Program-made: the position numbers and the translations under genes | In this document: piece after piece, positions 29,698 to 38,710 of the stretch | Layout: every line of letters starts with the position of its first letter | Numbering within the stretch: position 1 is the first letter of the stretch | The notes under the pieces: model-generated | Seen by the model: only the letters and a program-made list of their open reading frames with translations | What the model was told of the DNA's origin: nothing | Databases searched by the model: none | NCBI GenBank assembly: GCA_014189435.1 | Contig: CP050293.1 | Location: forward strand, 1,679,001-1,743,000 | DNA: 64,000 bases | Direction of reading: 5' to 3' | Origin: Mesorhizobium loti | GTDB lineage: Bacteria; Pseudomonadota; Alphaproteobacteria; Rhizobiales; Rhizobiaceae

Positions 29698-29756
29698 TCC
29701 TGCCGTCAACGCCGTGACGATCGGTCTGGAGGGACCGAGCGGAGGAGGAGCGCCGG

Positions 29757-30788
29757 ATGATCAATGCCGTCCTGGTCGGCTGCGGAGCGATGAGCAAAGC
29801 CTGGCTCGATGCCGCGAGGCAAGTCGACGGGCTCGCCATTGTCGGCCTTGTCGACCTCGACGCCGACAGGGCGCGGGCGAGGGCGCGCGAATACAACCTC
29901 ACCAATGCCGTCATCGGCACCAGTCTCGACGCCGTGCTCGACCAGACCAAACCGCAAGCGGTGTTCGATGTGGTGGTTCCCGCCGCCCGGCGCGCGGTTG
30001 CGCTTTCCGCCTTTGCCCACAATTGCCATTTGCTGACGGAAAAGCCGCTCGCCGACAGTCGGGAGAATGCGCGTGCCATCGTCGAGGCTGCCCGCCGCGC
30101 CGGACGCATTCATGCCGTCGTCCAGAACCGCCGCTATGTCGCCAATGTCAGGCGGATCAGGCGCTTTCTCGCGTCCGGCGCCATCGGTGCGCCGACCAGC
30201 ATCCATGCCGACTTCTTCGTAGCGCCGCATTTCGGCGGTTTTCGCGAGGAGATGGCCCATGTCCTGCTGCTCGACATGGCGATCCACACATTCGACGCCG
30301 CCCGCTACATGGTCGCCGGCGAGCCGTCCGGCGTCTATTGCCAGGAATGGGAGCCGGCCAATTCCTGGTACCGACAGGGATCGTCGGCCAGCGCCGTCTT
30401 CGACCTCGGCGGCGGCAAGGTTTTTACCTATGCCGGCTCCTGGTGCGCCGACGGCTTCCGCACCAGCTGGGAAGGTAGCTGGCGCATCGTCGCCGAGCGC
30501 GGCAGCCTGACCTGGGACGGCAATGATGCGTTGAAGGCAGAAGTGGTTGTGCCGGGCCGCGACGGGATTTTCGACAAAACGCAGACGATCGAGGTGCCGC
30601 TGCTCGACGCATCCGACAGCATCGGCGGCCATCTCGGCATCATCAGGGATTTCATCCACGCCATCGAGACCGGCACCGAGCCGGAAACGCGTGGGAGCGA
30701 CAACATCAAGAGCCTGGCCATGGTTTTTGGCGCTATCGAAAGCGCCGAAACCGGACGCCGCGTGGCGATCGCAGAGGACGCACAATGA
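29757..30788 (+). CDS. Gfo/Idh/MocA family oxidoreductase
   Basis: A 343-residue NAD(P)-dependent sugar or polyol dehydrogenase. The N-terminal Rossmann fold begins INAVLVGCGAMSKAWLDAAR, and the family motif LLTEKPLADS is near residue 95. The C-terminal alpha/beta domain contains DMAIHTFDAARYM with the catalytic-type His. It is the first gene of the LacI-controlled operon and overlaps the next gene by four bases (ATGA). The substrate is not identifiable from sequence alone; oxidation of a transported carbohydrate is likely. Confidence 0.9.
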   Translation: MINAVLVGCGAMSKAWLDAARQVDGLAIVGLVDLDADRARARAREYNLTNAVIGTSLDAVLDQTKPQAVFDVVVPAARRAVALSAFAHNCHLLTEKPLADSRENARAIVEAARRAGRIHAVVQNRRYVANVRRIRRFLASGAIGAPTSIHADFFVAPHFGGFREEMAHVLLLDMAIHTFDAARYMVAGEPSGVYCQEWEPANSWYRQGSSASAVFDLGGGKVFTYAGSWCADGFRTSWEGSWRIVAERGSLTWDGNDALKAEVVVPGRDGIFDKTQTIEVPLLDASDSIGGHLGIIRDFIHAIETGTEPETRGSDNIKSLAMVFGAIESAETGRRVAIAEDAQ

Positions 30789-31693
30789 TGCCAAACCCGC
30801 TTCTCGACATCCGGATCGGCACCATGGTGCGGGCCAATCTCGACGACCCGGCGGCCTACATCAAACAGATCCTGCCGCTCGGCTTCGAGAGCATCCAGCC
30901 CTTCTTCTGGCAGACGCTGGGCGGCAAGGATTTGCCACGGCTGGCCGGTGATATCCGCGAGGCGATCGGCGATGCCGACGTCACCGTGTCCTCGCTCGGC
31001 GTGTTCGGCAATCCGCTGGAGGATGGCGAGGTCGATCGCGGCGTGCTCAAGGCCTGGGAAACAGTGATCGACAACGCGCATCTGTTCGGCGCTTCGATGG
31101 TCAGCGGCTTCACCGGCCGCCTGCGCGGCAAGAAGCTGACCGACAGCCTGCCGCGCTTTCGCGAAGTGTGGGCGCCCCTGGCAAAGCGCGCCGCCGACAA
31201 GGGCGTGCGGATCGCCTTCGAGAATTGCGCGATGGACGGCAACTGGGCGGCCGGAGACTGGAACATCGCCCACAATCCCGACGCCTGGGAGCTGATGTTC
31301 AACGAAGTGCCCGACGACAATCTCGGGCTGGAATGGGAGCCCTGCCACCAGCTCGTCTATCTCATCGACCCGATGCCGCAGATCCGCAAATGGGCGCCGC
31401 GCATCTTCCACGTCCACGGCAAGGACGCGACGGTGCGCTGGGACGTCATCCGCGAGCATGGCGTGTTCGGCAGTTTGCCCTTCGTGCAAATGCGCACGCC
31501 CGGCTTCGGCGACAGCGACTGGACGCGGGTGATCAGCGAATTGCGGCTGGCCGGGTACAAGGGCGCCATCGACATCGAAGGCTGGCACGATCCGGTCTAT
31601 CGCGGCGATCTCGAAATCACCGGACAGGTGCGCGCGCTCGAGTATCTCAAGCTATGCCGGGGAGGAGCGGCCTATCTGCCCAACCCGGTGTGA
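30785..31693 (+). CDS. Sugar phosphate isomerase/epimerase family (TIM barrel)
   Basis: A 302-residue protein of the xylose-isomerase-like TIM barrel superfamily, related to IolE/IolI and AP endonuclease 2. Metal-ligand positions fit GVRIAFENCAMDG (Glu), NLGLEWEPCHQLVYLIDP (Glu/His), IFHVHGKDAT (His) and the final Glu in GAIDIEGWHDPVY. It overlaps the preceding dehydrogenase gene by ATGA. With the dehydrogenase it probably interconverts keto- and aldo- forms of the imported compound. Confidence 0.88.
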   Translation: MMPNPLLDIRIGTMVRANLDDPAAYIKQILPLGFESIQPFFWQTLGGKDLPRLAGDIREAIGDADVTVSSLGVFGNPLEDGEVDRGVLKAWETVIDNAHLFGASMVSGFTGRLRGKKLTDSLPRFREVWAPLAKRAADKGVRIAFENCAMDGNWAAGDWNIAHNPDAWELMFNEVPDDNLGLEWEPCHQLVYLIDPMPQIRKWAPRIFHVHGKDATVRWDVIREHGVFGSLPFVQMRTPGFGDSDWTRVISELRLAGYKGAIDIEGWHDPVYRGDLEITGQVRALEYLKLCRGGAAYLPNPV

Positions 31694-31791
31694 GGATCGG
31701 CCGGCGGGAGGAGCCGGCCGTCAAGTGGTACTGCCGAAGTAATCGACAGAAAGCCCCTCGGCTGACGAGGGAAACAATGGGAGGAACGTGC

Positions 31792-32799
31792 ATGAGCATC
31801 GCGATCAGAACGACACTTCTGCGCTCGACCGTCGTGGCCGCTGCCACGGCGCTTGCCGCTGCAATCTCCACCTTGCCCGCACAGGCGCTCGACGCCCAAT
31901 GGTGCAAGGACGTCCACATCCGCTTCTTCGTCGGCGGCGCCGAGGGCGACGCCTTCGGTACCATCGTCTATAATGGCGCCAAGCAGGCGGCGGCCGATCT
32001 CGGGCCTAAGGTCGACTACATCTTCTCGGGCTGGGACATCGAAAAGATGGTGCAGCAATTGCGTGAGGCGGTCGCGGTCAAGCCTAACGGCATCGCCATG
32101 ATGGGTCATCCGGGCGACGCGTCGATCATGCCGCTGGCCGAACAGGCGCATAAGGACGGCATCAAGATGATGTACCAGAACGTGCCGTTGCCGACGGTGA
32201 CGGCGGCGTTCGGCGGCGGCTATGTCGGCGCCCAGCAGGAGCCGCAGGGCCGCGCGCTCGGCGCCGAGGCGTTCAAGCTGGCCAAGCTGAAGAGCGGCGA
32301 CAAGGCGATCATGATCGGTCCGTTCGACAACGAAAGTCGCGGCGCACGCGAGCGTGGGACAGTCGCCGCTCTGAAGGAGGCCGGCATCGACGTCATTCAA
32401 ATCAATTCGGTGCCCGAATGGGCAGCCGATCCGAACCTCGCGATTCCGGTGATCACCGCAGCACTGCTCAACAATCCCGGTGTCAAGGCGGTCGGCTATC
32501 CCGGTGGCCAGATGCTCGGCAACGTGCCGACCTACATGCAGGCGGCGGGGCGGAAGCCCGGCGAGATCTTCAACTTCGGCTTCGACACCAGCCCGCAGAT
32601 CGTCGAGGGTTTCAAGGGCGGCTGGGTGCAGCTGACCGCCGACCAGCAGCCATTCCTGCAGGGCTATCTGCCGATCCTCAGCCTCTGCCAGCAGGTGGTG
32701 CTGGGGCTGGCGCCGATGAATGTCGACACCGGCGCCGGTTTCGTCACGCCGCAGAATTACGAGATCGTCGCAGAGCTTGCCAAGCAGGCGCTGCGCTGA
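31792..32799 (+). CDS. Sugar ABC transporter substrate-binding protein
   Basis: A 335-residue periplasmic protein. ATG 31792 follows GGGAGGAA and gives a signal peptide (STVVAAATALAAAISTLPAQALDA, cut near residue 33). The mature part has the type I periplasmic-binding fold of the ribose/galactose family: HIRFFVGGAEGDAFGTIVYN at the start and MIGPFDNESRGARERGTVAAL in the middle. It lies 98 bases after the isomerase gene and begins the transporter part of the operon. Confidence 0.92.
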   Translation: MSIAIRTTLLRSTVVAAATALAAAISTLPAQALDAQWCKDVHIRFFVGGAEGDAFGTIVYNGAKQAAADLGPKVDYIFSGWDIEKMVQQLREAVAVKPNGIAMMGHPGDASIMPLAEQAHKDGIKMMYQNVPLPTVTAAFGGGYVGAQQEPQGRALGAEAFKLAKLKSGDKAIMIGPFDNESRGARERGTVAALKEAGIDVIQINSVPEWAADPNLAIPVITAALLNNPGVKAVGYPGGQMLGNVPTYMQAAGRKPGEIFNFGFDTSPQIVEGFKGGWVQLTADQQPFLQGYLPILSLCQQVVLGLAPMNVDTGAGFVTPQNYEIVAELAKQALR

Positions 32800-32869
32800 C
32801 CTCCCAAGCCGTCGGCCGGGATCAGGCCCCGGCCGGCGGGACCGCTGGCGACAATCAAGCGAGGATCCG

Positions 32870-33667
32870 ATGGCCGAACGCCTTATCGAACTGCGCGACA
32901 TCAGCAAATCCTATGGCCAGGTTTATGCACTGGGCGGGGTCAATCTCAGCGTCGACCGCGGCGAGGTGGTCGGCCTGATCGGCGACAATGGCGCCGGCAA
33001 GTCGACCCTGATCAAGATCCTGTCGGGCGTGGTCAAGCCGACGAGCGGCGAGATCCTGGTGCGCGGCAAGGCGGTGACCGGGTGGAGCGCGGCGCGCTCG
33101 CGCGAGGCCGGCATCGAGACGGTGTTCCAGGACCGGGCGCTGGCCGTGCAGCAGACGATCGTGCGCAACATCTTCATGGGCCGCGAGCTCACCGGCTTTC
33201 TCGGCTGGATCAAGGTCAACAAGGAGATCGAGGAGGCGAGCCGGCTGATGCGCGAGATCGGCTTCACCTCGAAGGTGTTCACGCCGCAGTCGATCGTCGG
33301 CCAGCTGTCGGGCGGCGAACGCCAGGGTGTGGCGATCGCCCGCGCCATCTACAAGCAGGCGGAGCTGATCGTCCTCGACGAGCCGACGACGGCGCTGTCG
33401 CTGACCGAAACCGCCAAGGTCTTCCACTTCGTGCGCCAGGTGCGGGCGAGCGGCCGCTCGATCCTGTTTATCGGCCACAACATCCATCATGTCTTCGATA
33501 TCGCTGACCGCTTCGTGGTGCTGGACCGTGGCAAGGTCGCGCTCACGACCGACCGCAGCCAGGTCAAAACGGCGGAAGAACTCATCAATTTCATGGAAGA
33601 GGTCGCGCATCCGGGCGGATTGGCCGGACTGCACGATGCAGGCGACGCGGAGCAGAGAGCACGATGA
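32870..33667 (+). CDS. Sugar ABC transporter ATP-binding protein
   Basis: A 265-residue single-domain ATPase powering sugar uptake. Walker A GDNGAGKS (residues ~39-46), the signature LSGGERQGVAIARA near residue 145, Walker B LIVLDEPT and the H-loop FIGHNIHHV are all visible. Unlike RbsA-type proteins it has only one nucleotide-binding domain, so it acts as a homodimer, as in fructose-type FrcA transporters. Start at ATG 32870 behind GAGGAT. The permease gene overlaps its stop by four bases. Confidence 0.93.
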   Translation: MAERLIELRDISKSYGQVYALGGVNLSVDRGEVVGLIGDNGAGKSTLIKILSGVVKPTSGEILVRGKAVTGWSAARSREAGIETVFQDRALAVQQTIVRNIFMGRELTGFLGWIKVNKEIEEASRLMREIGFTSKVFTPQSIVGQLSGGERQGVAIARAIYKQAELIVLDEPTTALSLTETAKVFHFVRQVRASGRSILFIGHNIHHVFDIADRFVVLDRGKVALTTDRSQVKTAEELINFMEEVAHPGGLAGLHDAGDAEQRAR

Positions 33668-34713
33668 GCAAGACCATGGAGCCCGATCTGCACGAGCCGG
33701 TTGCCGGCCTTCCTCGCCCCGGTCCCCAGAAGGAGTGGAAGCACCCATCCGACCACTGGATGCGCGGCTTCATCCTAGACAACCGCGCTTCGCTCGGCAC
33801 GCTCGGCGTGTTCATCGTCATGATGGCGGTGTTCATGGTCGCCAACCCGACCGTCTTCACCACCTGGTACCTCTACCGTTCGGTGCTGACGACGCTGCCG
33901 GTGGCGCTGTTCGTGGTGGTGCCGCTGGTCTTCGTCGTTACCTGCGGCGAGATCGACCTGTCGTTTCCGGCGACGATGGGTTTTGCCTCCTGGGTGTTCG
34001 CGCTGGTCGTGCAGGCCGGCTACGATCCGTTCCTCGGCATCGTCGCGGCGCTGATCACCGGCATGCTGCTCGGCTTCCTGGTAGGCTCGCTGGTCGTCTA
34101 TGGCGGACTGTCGTCGCTGATCGCGACGCTCGGCATGAATTTCCTGCTGCGCGGCCTGATCCAGATCATCAACGAAGGCAAGTCGATGGCGCTGACCGGC
34201 CTCAGCGACAGCTGGGCCTACACGATCTTCTCCAGCCAGTTCCTGGGCATTCCGGTGCAGATCTTCTGGGCCATCGGCTTCGTCGTGCTGTCGGCGATGC
34301 TCTACAACCGCCACCGCTTCGGCGCGCAGGTCAGGGTGGTCGGCGACAATCCCGACAGCGCCCAGCAGATGGGCATCGACGTCAAGCGCGTGCGGGTGAA
34401 AGTGTTCGTCTTCGTCGGCATCGGGGCGGCGATCGCCGGCACCTTTTCGGTGATGATCAACTTCACCTGGTGGCCGACCGCCGGCGACGGCTATCTCCTG
34501 CCGGTGCTGGCCTCGGTGTTCGTCGGCGGCACGCCCACCTGGGGCGGCATCGGCACCGTGGTTGGTGGAGCGATCGGCGCGGTCACCGTGTCGTTCATCC
34601 AGACCGGCGTCGTGGCGGCGGGATTGAGCGGCTTCTACGTGCAGTTCTTCAACGGCCTGATCATCATCCTGTCGCTGCTGGGGCACAAGTGGAACCAGGC
34701 GCGGTATAGGTGA
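33664..34713 (+). CDS. Sugar ABC transporter permease
   Basis: A 349-residue BPD_transp_2 family permease with a soluble N-terminal leader of about 40 residues, then 8-10 hydrophobic helices (LGTLGVFIVMMAVFMVANPTV onward). The family block GEIDLSFPATMGFASWVF and the later GIDVKRVRVKVFVFVGIGAA are typical of the ribose/fructose class. It forms the membrane channel with the ATPase and binding protein encoded upstream. It ends the operon before a 182-base palindromic element. Confidence 0.92.
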   Translation: MSKTMEPDLHEPVAGLPRPGPQKEWKHPSDHWMRGFILDNRASLGTLGVFIVMMAVFMVANPTVFTTWYLYRSVLTTLPVALFVVVPLVFVVTCGEIDLSFPATMGFASWVFALVVQAGYDPFLGIVAALITGMLLGFLVGSLVVYGGLSSLIATLGMNFLLRGLIQIINEGKSMALTGLSDSWAYTIFSSQFLGIPVQIFWAIGFVVLSAMLYNRHRFGAQVRVVGDNPDSAQQMGIDVKRVRVKVFVFVGIGAAIAGTFSVMINFTWWPTAGDGYLLPVLASVFVGGTPTWGGIGTVVGGAIGAVTVSFIQTGVVAAGLSGFYVQFFNGLIIILSLLGHKWNQARYR

Positions 34714-34752
34714 GGGCTGTTTCTTGACGATCGGCGCAGACGCCCATCGCTT

Positions 34753-34934
34753 CGTCATCCACGGGCGAAGCAAGGAGCGTAGCGACGCGGCGCAGACCCG
34801 AGGATCCATGCCGCGACTTCAAAGCGTCGCTACGGTGCAGAGTTTTGCTCCGCTGCATTCCTTGGTCAAGGTCGCGGCATGGATCCTCGGGTCTCCGCGA
34901 CGGAGCTTCGCTCCTGCTCCGCCCGTGGATGACG
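34753..34934. repeat. Long imperfect palindrome (inverted-repeat element, family D)
   Basis: A 182-base element with arms of about 65 bases. It begins CGTCATCCACGGGCGAAGCA and ends in the near reverse complement (CGCCCGTGGATGACG), with GACCCGAGGATCCATGCCGC repeated in both arms. It lies between the converging permease and helicase genes and has no coding potential. Confidence 0.85.
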
Positions 34935-34992
34935 AAGGTGGGGGGCTTCCGCCAGAGAGTGGTCGCTTGTAGGACGAAGGGGCAAGTGGGCG

Positions 34993-37605
34993 TTAAACCG
35001 CCGCGACAAACCCGTCCAGCACACGCTTCTGGCCGGCCTTGTCGAAGTCGATGGTCAGCTTGTTGCCTTCGATGGCCGATATGTTGCCGTTGCCGAATTT
35101 CTGGTGGAAGACGCGGTCGCCGACGCTGAAGGCTGACGGCTTGTCGGCGACGGATTTGGCGACCAGTTCGCCGTCGATGGTGCGGCCTTTGACCGAGGTG
35201 CGGCCGGCGCCGTAGCCGGAATCCGTCTCGCCATAGCCGATGCGTTCGACCTGATGGCCGGAGCGCGAGCCCCAGTTGCGGTCGGTGGCCTCGGTGCGGT
35301 TGGCCTGCGCGCGCTGCCAGCCCGGCGTCGCATAGGTGTTGGAGAAGGCGCCTGACTTTTCGGTGTCGGCGCCGACAGTGTCGAAGCGCGAGGCGCCATA
35401 GGGGTTCTGCCGTCCTGCGCCCTGGCCGCCGCGGCCGGAGGCAAAAGAACCGCCGCCATAGGAATTGCCGTAGCCGCCATAGGAGTTGCCGCTTTCGGCG
35501 ACCTCGACATGGGCTTCCGGCAACTCGTCGAGAAAGCGCGACGGGATGGTCGACTGCCACAGGCCATGGATGCGGCGGTTGGAGACGAACCACAGATGCA
35601 GGTTCTTCTTGGCGCGGGTCAGGCCGACATAGGCGAGCCGCCGCTCTTCCTCCAGCCCGGAGCGGCCGCCTTCATCCAGCGCGCGCTGATGCGGGAACAG
35701 GCCTTCCTCCCAGCCGGGCAGGAAGACGGTCTCGAATTCGAGGCCTTTCGCCGAATGCAGCGTCATGATGTTGACGGCGTCGAGCGTGGCATTCTGCTCG
35801 GCATCCATGACGAGTGCGACATGTTCGAGGAAGGAGCGCAGCGATTCGTACTCCTCCATCGAGCGGATCAGCTCTTTCAGGTTCTCCAGCCGGCCGGGCG
35901 CTTCGACCGAGCGGTCGTTCTTCCACATGTCGGTGTAGCCGCTCTCTTCCAAGATGGTCTCGGCGAGTTCGGTGTGCGGCGTGGTTTCCAGCGCCTTTTG
36001 CCAGCGCTCGAAATTCGCCGACACTTCGCGCAAGGCCGCGCGCGGCTTAGGCTTCAGTTCGTCGCTTTCGGCGAGCTTGGCGGCGGCTTCCAGCATCGGG
36101 ATGCGCATCGCACGCGCGGTGTCGTGGATCTGGCGGATGGTGGCTTCACCAAGGCCGCGCTTGGGCACATTGACGATGCGCTCGAAGGCGAGGTCGTCGG
36201 CGCCTTGCGCGACGACGCGGAAAAAGGCCAGCGCATCGCGGATTTCCATGCGCTCGTAGAAGCGCGGGCCGCCGATGACGCGGTAATTGAGGCCGAGCGT
36301 GACGAAACGGTCCTCGAACTCGCGCATCTGGAAGGAGGCGCGGACCAGGATCGCCATGTCGTTGAGATTGTGCTTTTGCCGCTGGTAGGTCTCGATGGTC
36401 TCGCCGACGGCGCGGGCCTCCTCCTCGGAATCCCAGGCGGCGTGGACATGCACCTTGCCGTCCTCCGGCTCGTCGCGGTCGGTGAACAGCGTCTTGCCGA
36501 AGCGGCCCTCATTGTGGGCGATGAGGTGGGAGGCGGCGCCAAGGATATGCGCGGTCGAGCGGTAGTTGCGCTCCAGCCGGATGATGGTGGCGCCGGGAAA
36601 ATCCTTGTCGAAGCGCAAGATGTTGTCGATCTCGGCGCCGCGCCAGCCATAGATGGATTGATCGTCGTCGCCGACACAGCATATATTAACAGCGGACCTG
36701 TCGCGCGAGGCGCCCCCCTCTGTCCTGCCGGACATCTCCCCCACTTGGGGGGAGATCGGCTTGCCTTCGGGCCACTGCGCCAAAAGCCGCAGCCACATGT
36801 ACTGGGCGGTGTTGGTGTCCTGGTACTCGTCGACGAGGATGTATTTGAAGCGCTTGTGGTATTCCTTCAGCACGTCCGGGTTGGCGCGGAAGATGCGGAT
36901 CGGATGGCACAGAAGGTCGCCGAAATCGCAGGCGTTCAGCGTCTTCAGCCGCTCCTGATAGGCCTTGTAGAGTTCGCGGCCCTTGCCGTTGGCGAAGGCG
37001 CGCGCGTCGCCCTCGGCGATGTCGGCCGGACCTTGCCCCTTGTTCTTCCAGCCGTCGATCATCTGGGCGAACTGCTTGGCCGGCCAGCGCTTGTCGTCCA
37101 GACCCTCGGCCTGGATCAGCTGCTTGATCAGCCGCACGACGTCGTCGGTGTCGAGGATGGTGAAATCGGATCTCAAGCCGGCAAGTTCGGCATGGCGGCG
37201 AAGCAGCTTGACGCCGATCGAGTGGAAGGTGCCGAGCCAGGGCATGCCCTCGACATTGCCTTCGCCGATCAGGACGCCGATGCGGATCTTCATCTCGCGC
37301 GCGGCCTTGTTGGTGAAGGTGACGGCCAGGATCTGCGACGGGAAGGCCTTGCCGGTGGCGAGGATGTGGGCGATGCGGGTGGTGAGCACGCGGGTCTTGC
37401 CGGTGCCGGCGCCGGCCAGCACCAGAACCGGGCCTTCCGTTGTTTCAACAGCCAGCCGCTGTTCCGGGTTGAGACCCTTGAGATAGTCGGGCGCGTTGTT
37501 GTGGCCGCTGCGGGCTGCCATGGCGCGCGCGGCAATGCCCGACGGGGCCGAGGGCCGCGCGTTGGGTTCGTCGAAAAAGGGCATGTCTTCGGAAAAGCCG
37601 GACAT
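34993..37605 (-). CDS. UvrD/PcrA-type SF1 DNA helicase with in-frame repeat insertion
   Basis: An 870-residue 3'-5' DNA helicase for repair and replication restart. Walker A AGAGTGKT, motif II DEYQD (residues 259-263), motif III GDDDQSIYGWRG (from ~312), LTRAKKN in motif VI and a C-terminal Tudor-like segment (FHQKFGNGNISAIEGNKL) are present. Residues ~278-306 (GKPISPQVGEMSGRTEGGAS and following) do not belong to the helicase fold and are encoded by a dispersed-repeat sequence. A Gly/Ser/Tyr-rich linker lies near residues 700-745. Motifs on both sides are intact, so the enzyme is probably active. uvrD and pcrA homologues cannot be separated safely here. Confidence 0.93.
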   Translation of the reverse strand: MSGFSEDMPFFDEPNARPSAPSGIAARAMAARSGHNNAPDYLKGLNPEQRLAVETTEGPVLVLAGAGTGKTRVLTTRIAHILATGKAFPSQILAVTFTNKAAREMKIRIGVLIGEGNVEGMPWLGTFHSIGVKLLRRHAELAGLRSDFTILDTDDVVRLIKQLIQAEGLDDKRWPAKQFAQMIDGWKNKGQGPADIAEGDARAFANGKGRELYKAYQERLKTLNACDFGDLLCHPIRIFRANPDVLKEYHKRFKYILVDEYQDTNTAQYMWLRLLAQWPEGKPISPQVGEMSGRTEGGASRDRSAVNICCVGDDDQSIYGWRGAEIDNILRFDKDFPGATIIRLERNYRSTAHILGAASHLIAHNEGRFGKTLFTDRDEPEDGKVHVHAAWDSEEEARAVGETIETYQRQKHNLNDMAILVRASFQMREFEDRFVTLGLNYRVIGGPRFYERMEIRDALAFFRVVAQGADDLAFERIVNVPKRGLGEATIRQIHDTARAMRIPMLEAAAKLAESDELKPKPRAALREVSANFERWQKALETTPHTELAETILEESGYTDMWKNDRSVEAPGRLENLKELIRSMEEYESLRSFLEHVALVMDAEQNATLDAVNIMTLHSAKGLEFETVFLPGWEEGLFPHQRALDEGGRSGLEEERRLAYVGLTRAKKNLHLWFVSNRRIHGLWQSTIPSRFLDELPEAHVEVAESGNSYGGYGNSYGGGSFASGRGGQGAGRQNPYGASRFDTVGADTEKSGAFSNTYATPGWQRAQANRTEATDRNWGSRSGHQVERIGYGETDSGYGAGRTSVKGRTIDGELVAKSVADKPSAFSVGDRVFHQKFGNGNISAIEGNKLTIDFDKAGQKRVLDGFVAAV
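36688..36774. repeat. Dispersed-repeat fragment (family B) inside the helicase gene
   Basis: An 87-base stretch containing GGCGCCCCCCTCTGTCCTGC and the hairpin ATCTCCCCC-ACTT-GGGGGGAGAT (36734-36755). It interrupts the normal join between helicase motifs II and III but keeps the frame (29 codons). It looks like the intergenic palindromic repeats common in mesorhizobia; that likeness is from memory and needs a genome search. Confidence 0.75.
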
Positions 37606-37684
37606 CGCCCCGAATGTAGTGATTCGGGAGCGAAAGACCAGAAGTGTCTACGTTTTGTTCCGGTAAAGTGCCTGATATCGCCGT

Positions 37685-38512
37685 TCAGGCCTTGCGGTAG
37701 CCGAGGGCGACGAAAAACCGATGCCCGAACGAGCGTGCCTCGTCGGTCATCACGGCACCGAGGGCGACCTGCATCTGGTCGTAATAGCGGCTGCCGGCGG
37801 GCGACGCCAGGAAAGCCTCGTAAAGTTTGAGCTCCTCAAGCGGCAGATCCCGGTAAATGTAGGCTACGGAGTCCATGACGTCCTTTTCGATGTCTCGGCG
37901 AAGCCCTTCGGACCGCTGACGCAGCAAGGCCATGATCTGGTCGTCGGGCAGGGCCTTTCCGGCCGCTCCCAGCATTTCGGAAAGCATCGCATAGCCCATG
38001 TTCAAGGCGACGGCTTCGCCGGTGTCGACAGCGCTGAGATCATCCGCGATCTTCTTGTACAGCTCGAGCCGGGCCGGATCCCTGGACTGAAGCTCGCCGA
38101 GGATTTTCGGGCCTTCGATCTTCTTGCGTTCCCTCTCTTCCTGGGTGGAGGCCTGGATTTCCAGCGTCGTGACCTGTTTGCCCAGCGGCGAAGCGTAGAA
38201 AGAGCTCAGGTCGGACAGATCCTTGGCGGTCAGCTTGTCGGCCATTCGCGATTCGATGGCCGCCTCCATCTTGTTTGCGTCAAACGCACCTTCCATGGCC
38301 TCCGCAAGCGCGTCCTGGACCTTTTGCGGCGGCGTTTCCGGTGCCGATTTCACGGCCGCGCTGAAACCCGGGCCTATGCCCGTCAGCATCTCGTGAAAGC
38401 CGTTCGCCTTGTTGATCTCATGAAGCGTCTGCGCCGGCGCGGCTACGGAAAGAGAGACAAGGCAGCAGAGCGCAAGAACCAATCGCGTCAGCGGCGCAAC
38501 GAATGACGTCAT
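37685..38512 (-). CDS. DUF2059 domain-containing exported protein
   Basis: About 275 residues. ATG 38512 is chosen because GGAG stands eight bases before it and because it gives a signal peptide (LTRLVLALCCLVSLSVAAPAQ). The mature protein is all-helical and shows two DUF2059-type blocks: SRMADKLTAKDLSDLSSFYASPLGKQ-like in the first half, and ELKLYEAFLASPAGSRYYDQ near the end. The function is unknown. It is transcribed away from the PQQ dehydrogenase gene. Confidence 0.83.
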   Translation of the reverse strand: MTSFVAPLTRLVLALCCLVSLSVAAPAQTLHEINKANGFHEMLTGIGPGFSAAVKSAPETPPQKVQDALAEAMEGAFDANKMEAAIESRMADKLTAKDLSDLSSFYASPLGKQVTTLEIQASTQEERERKKIEGPKILGELQSRDPARLELYKKIADDLSAVDTGEAVALNMGYAMLSEMLGAAGKALPDDQIMALLRQRSEGLRRDIEKDVMDSVAYIYRDLPLEELKLYEAFLASPAGSRYYDQMQVALGAVMTDEARSFGHRFFVALGYRKA

Positions 38513-38710
38513 TTTGCTTGCTCCAGAGGCGAGATGATCCAACGCAGACTGCTGGAAAACCCTGATACAGGCAAGGTGGATTGCCACCTTGGCGTGTGGC
38601 CAACTTGACAGGCGCGGCGGTCAGGAGAAAGTTGTGTCCAGGGCAGGAAGGTTACGCCGGGTTGCCCGTGGCCGCGCGTGCGAGCGCGCAACAGTCGAAG
38701 GAGTATCATC

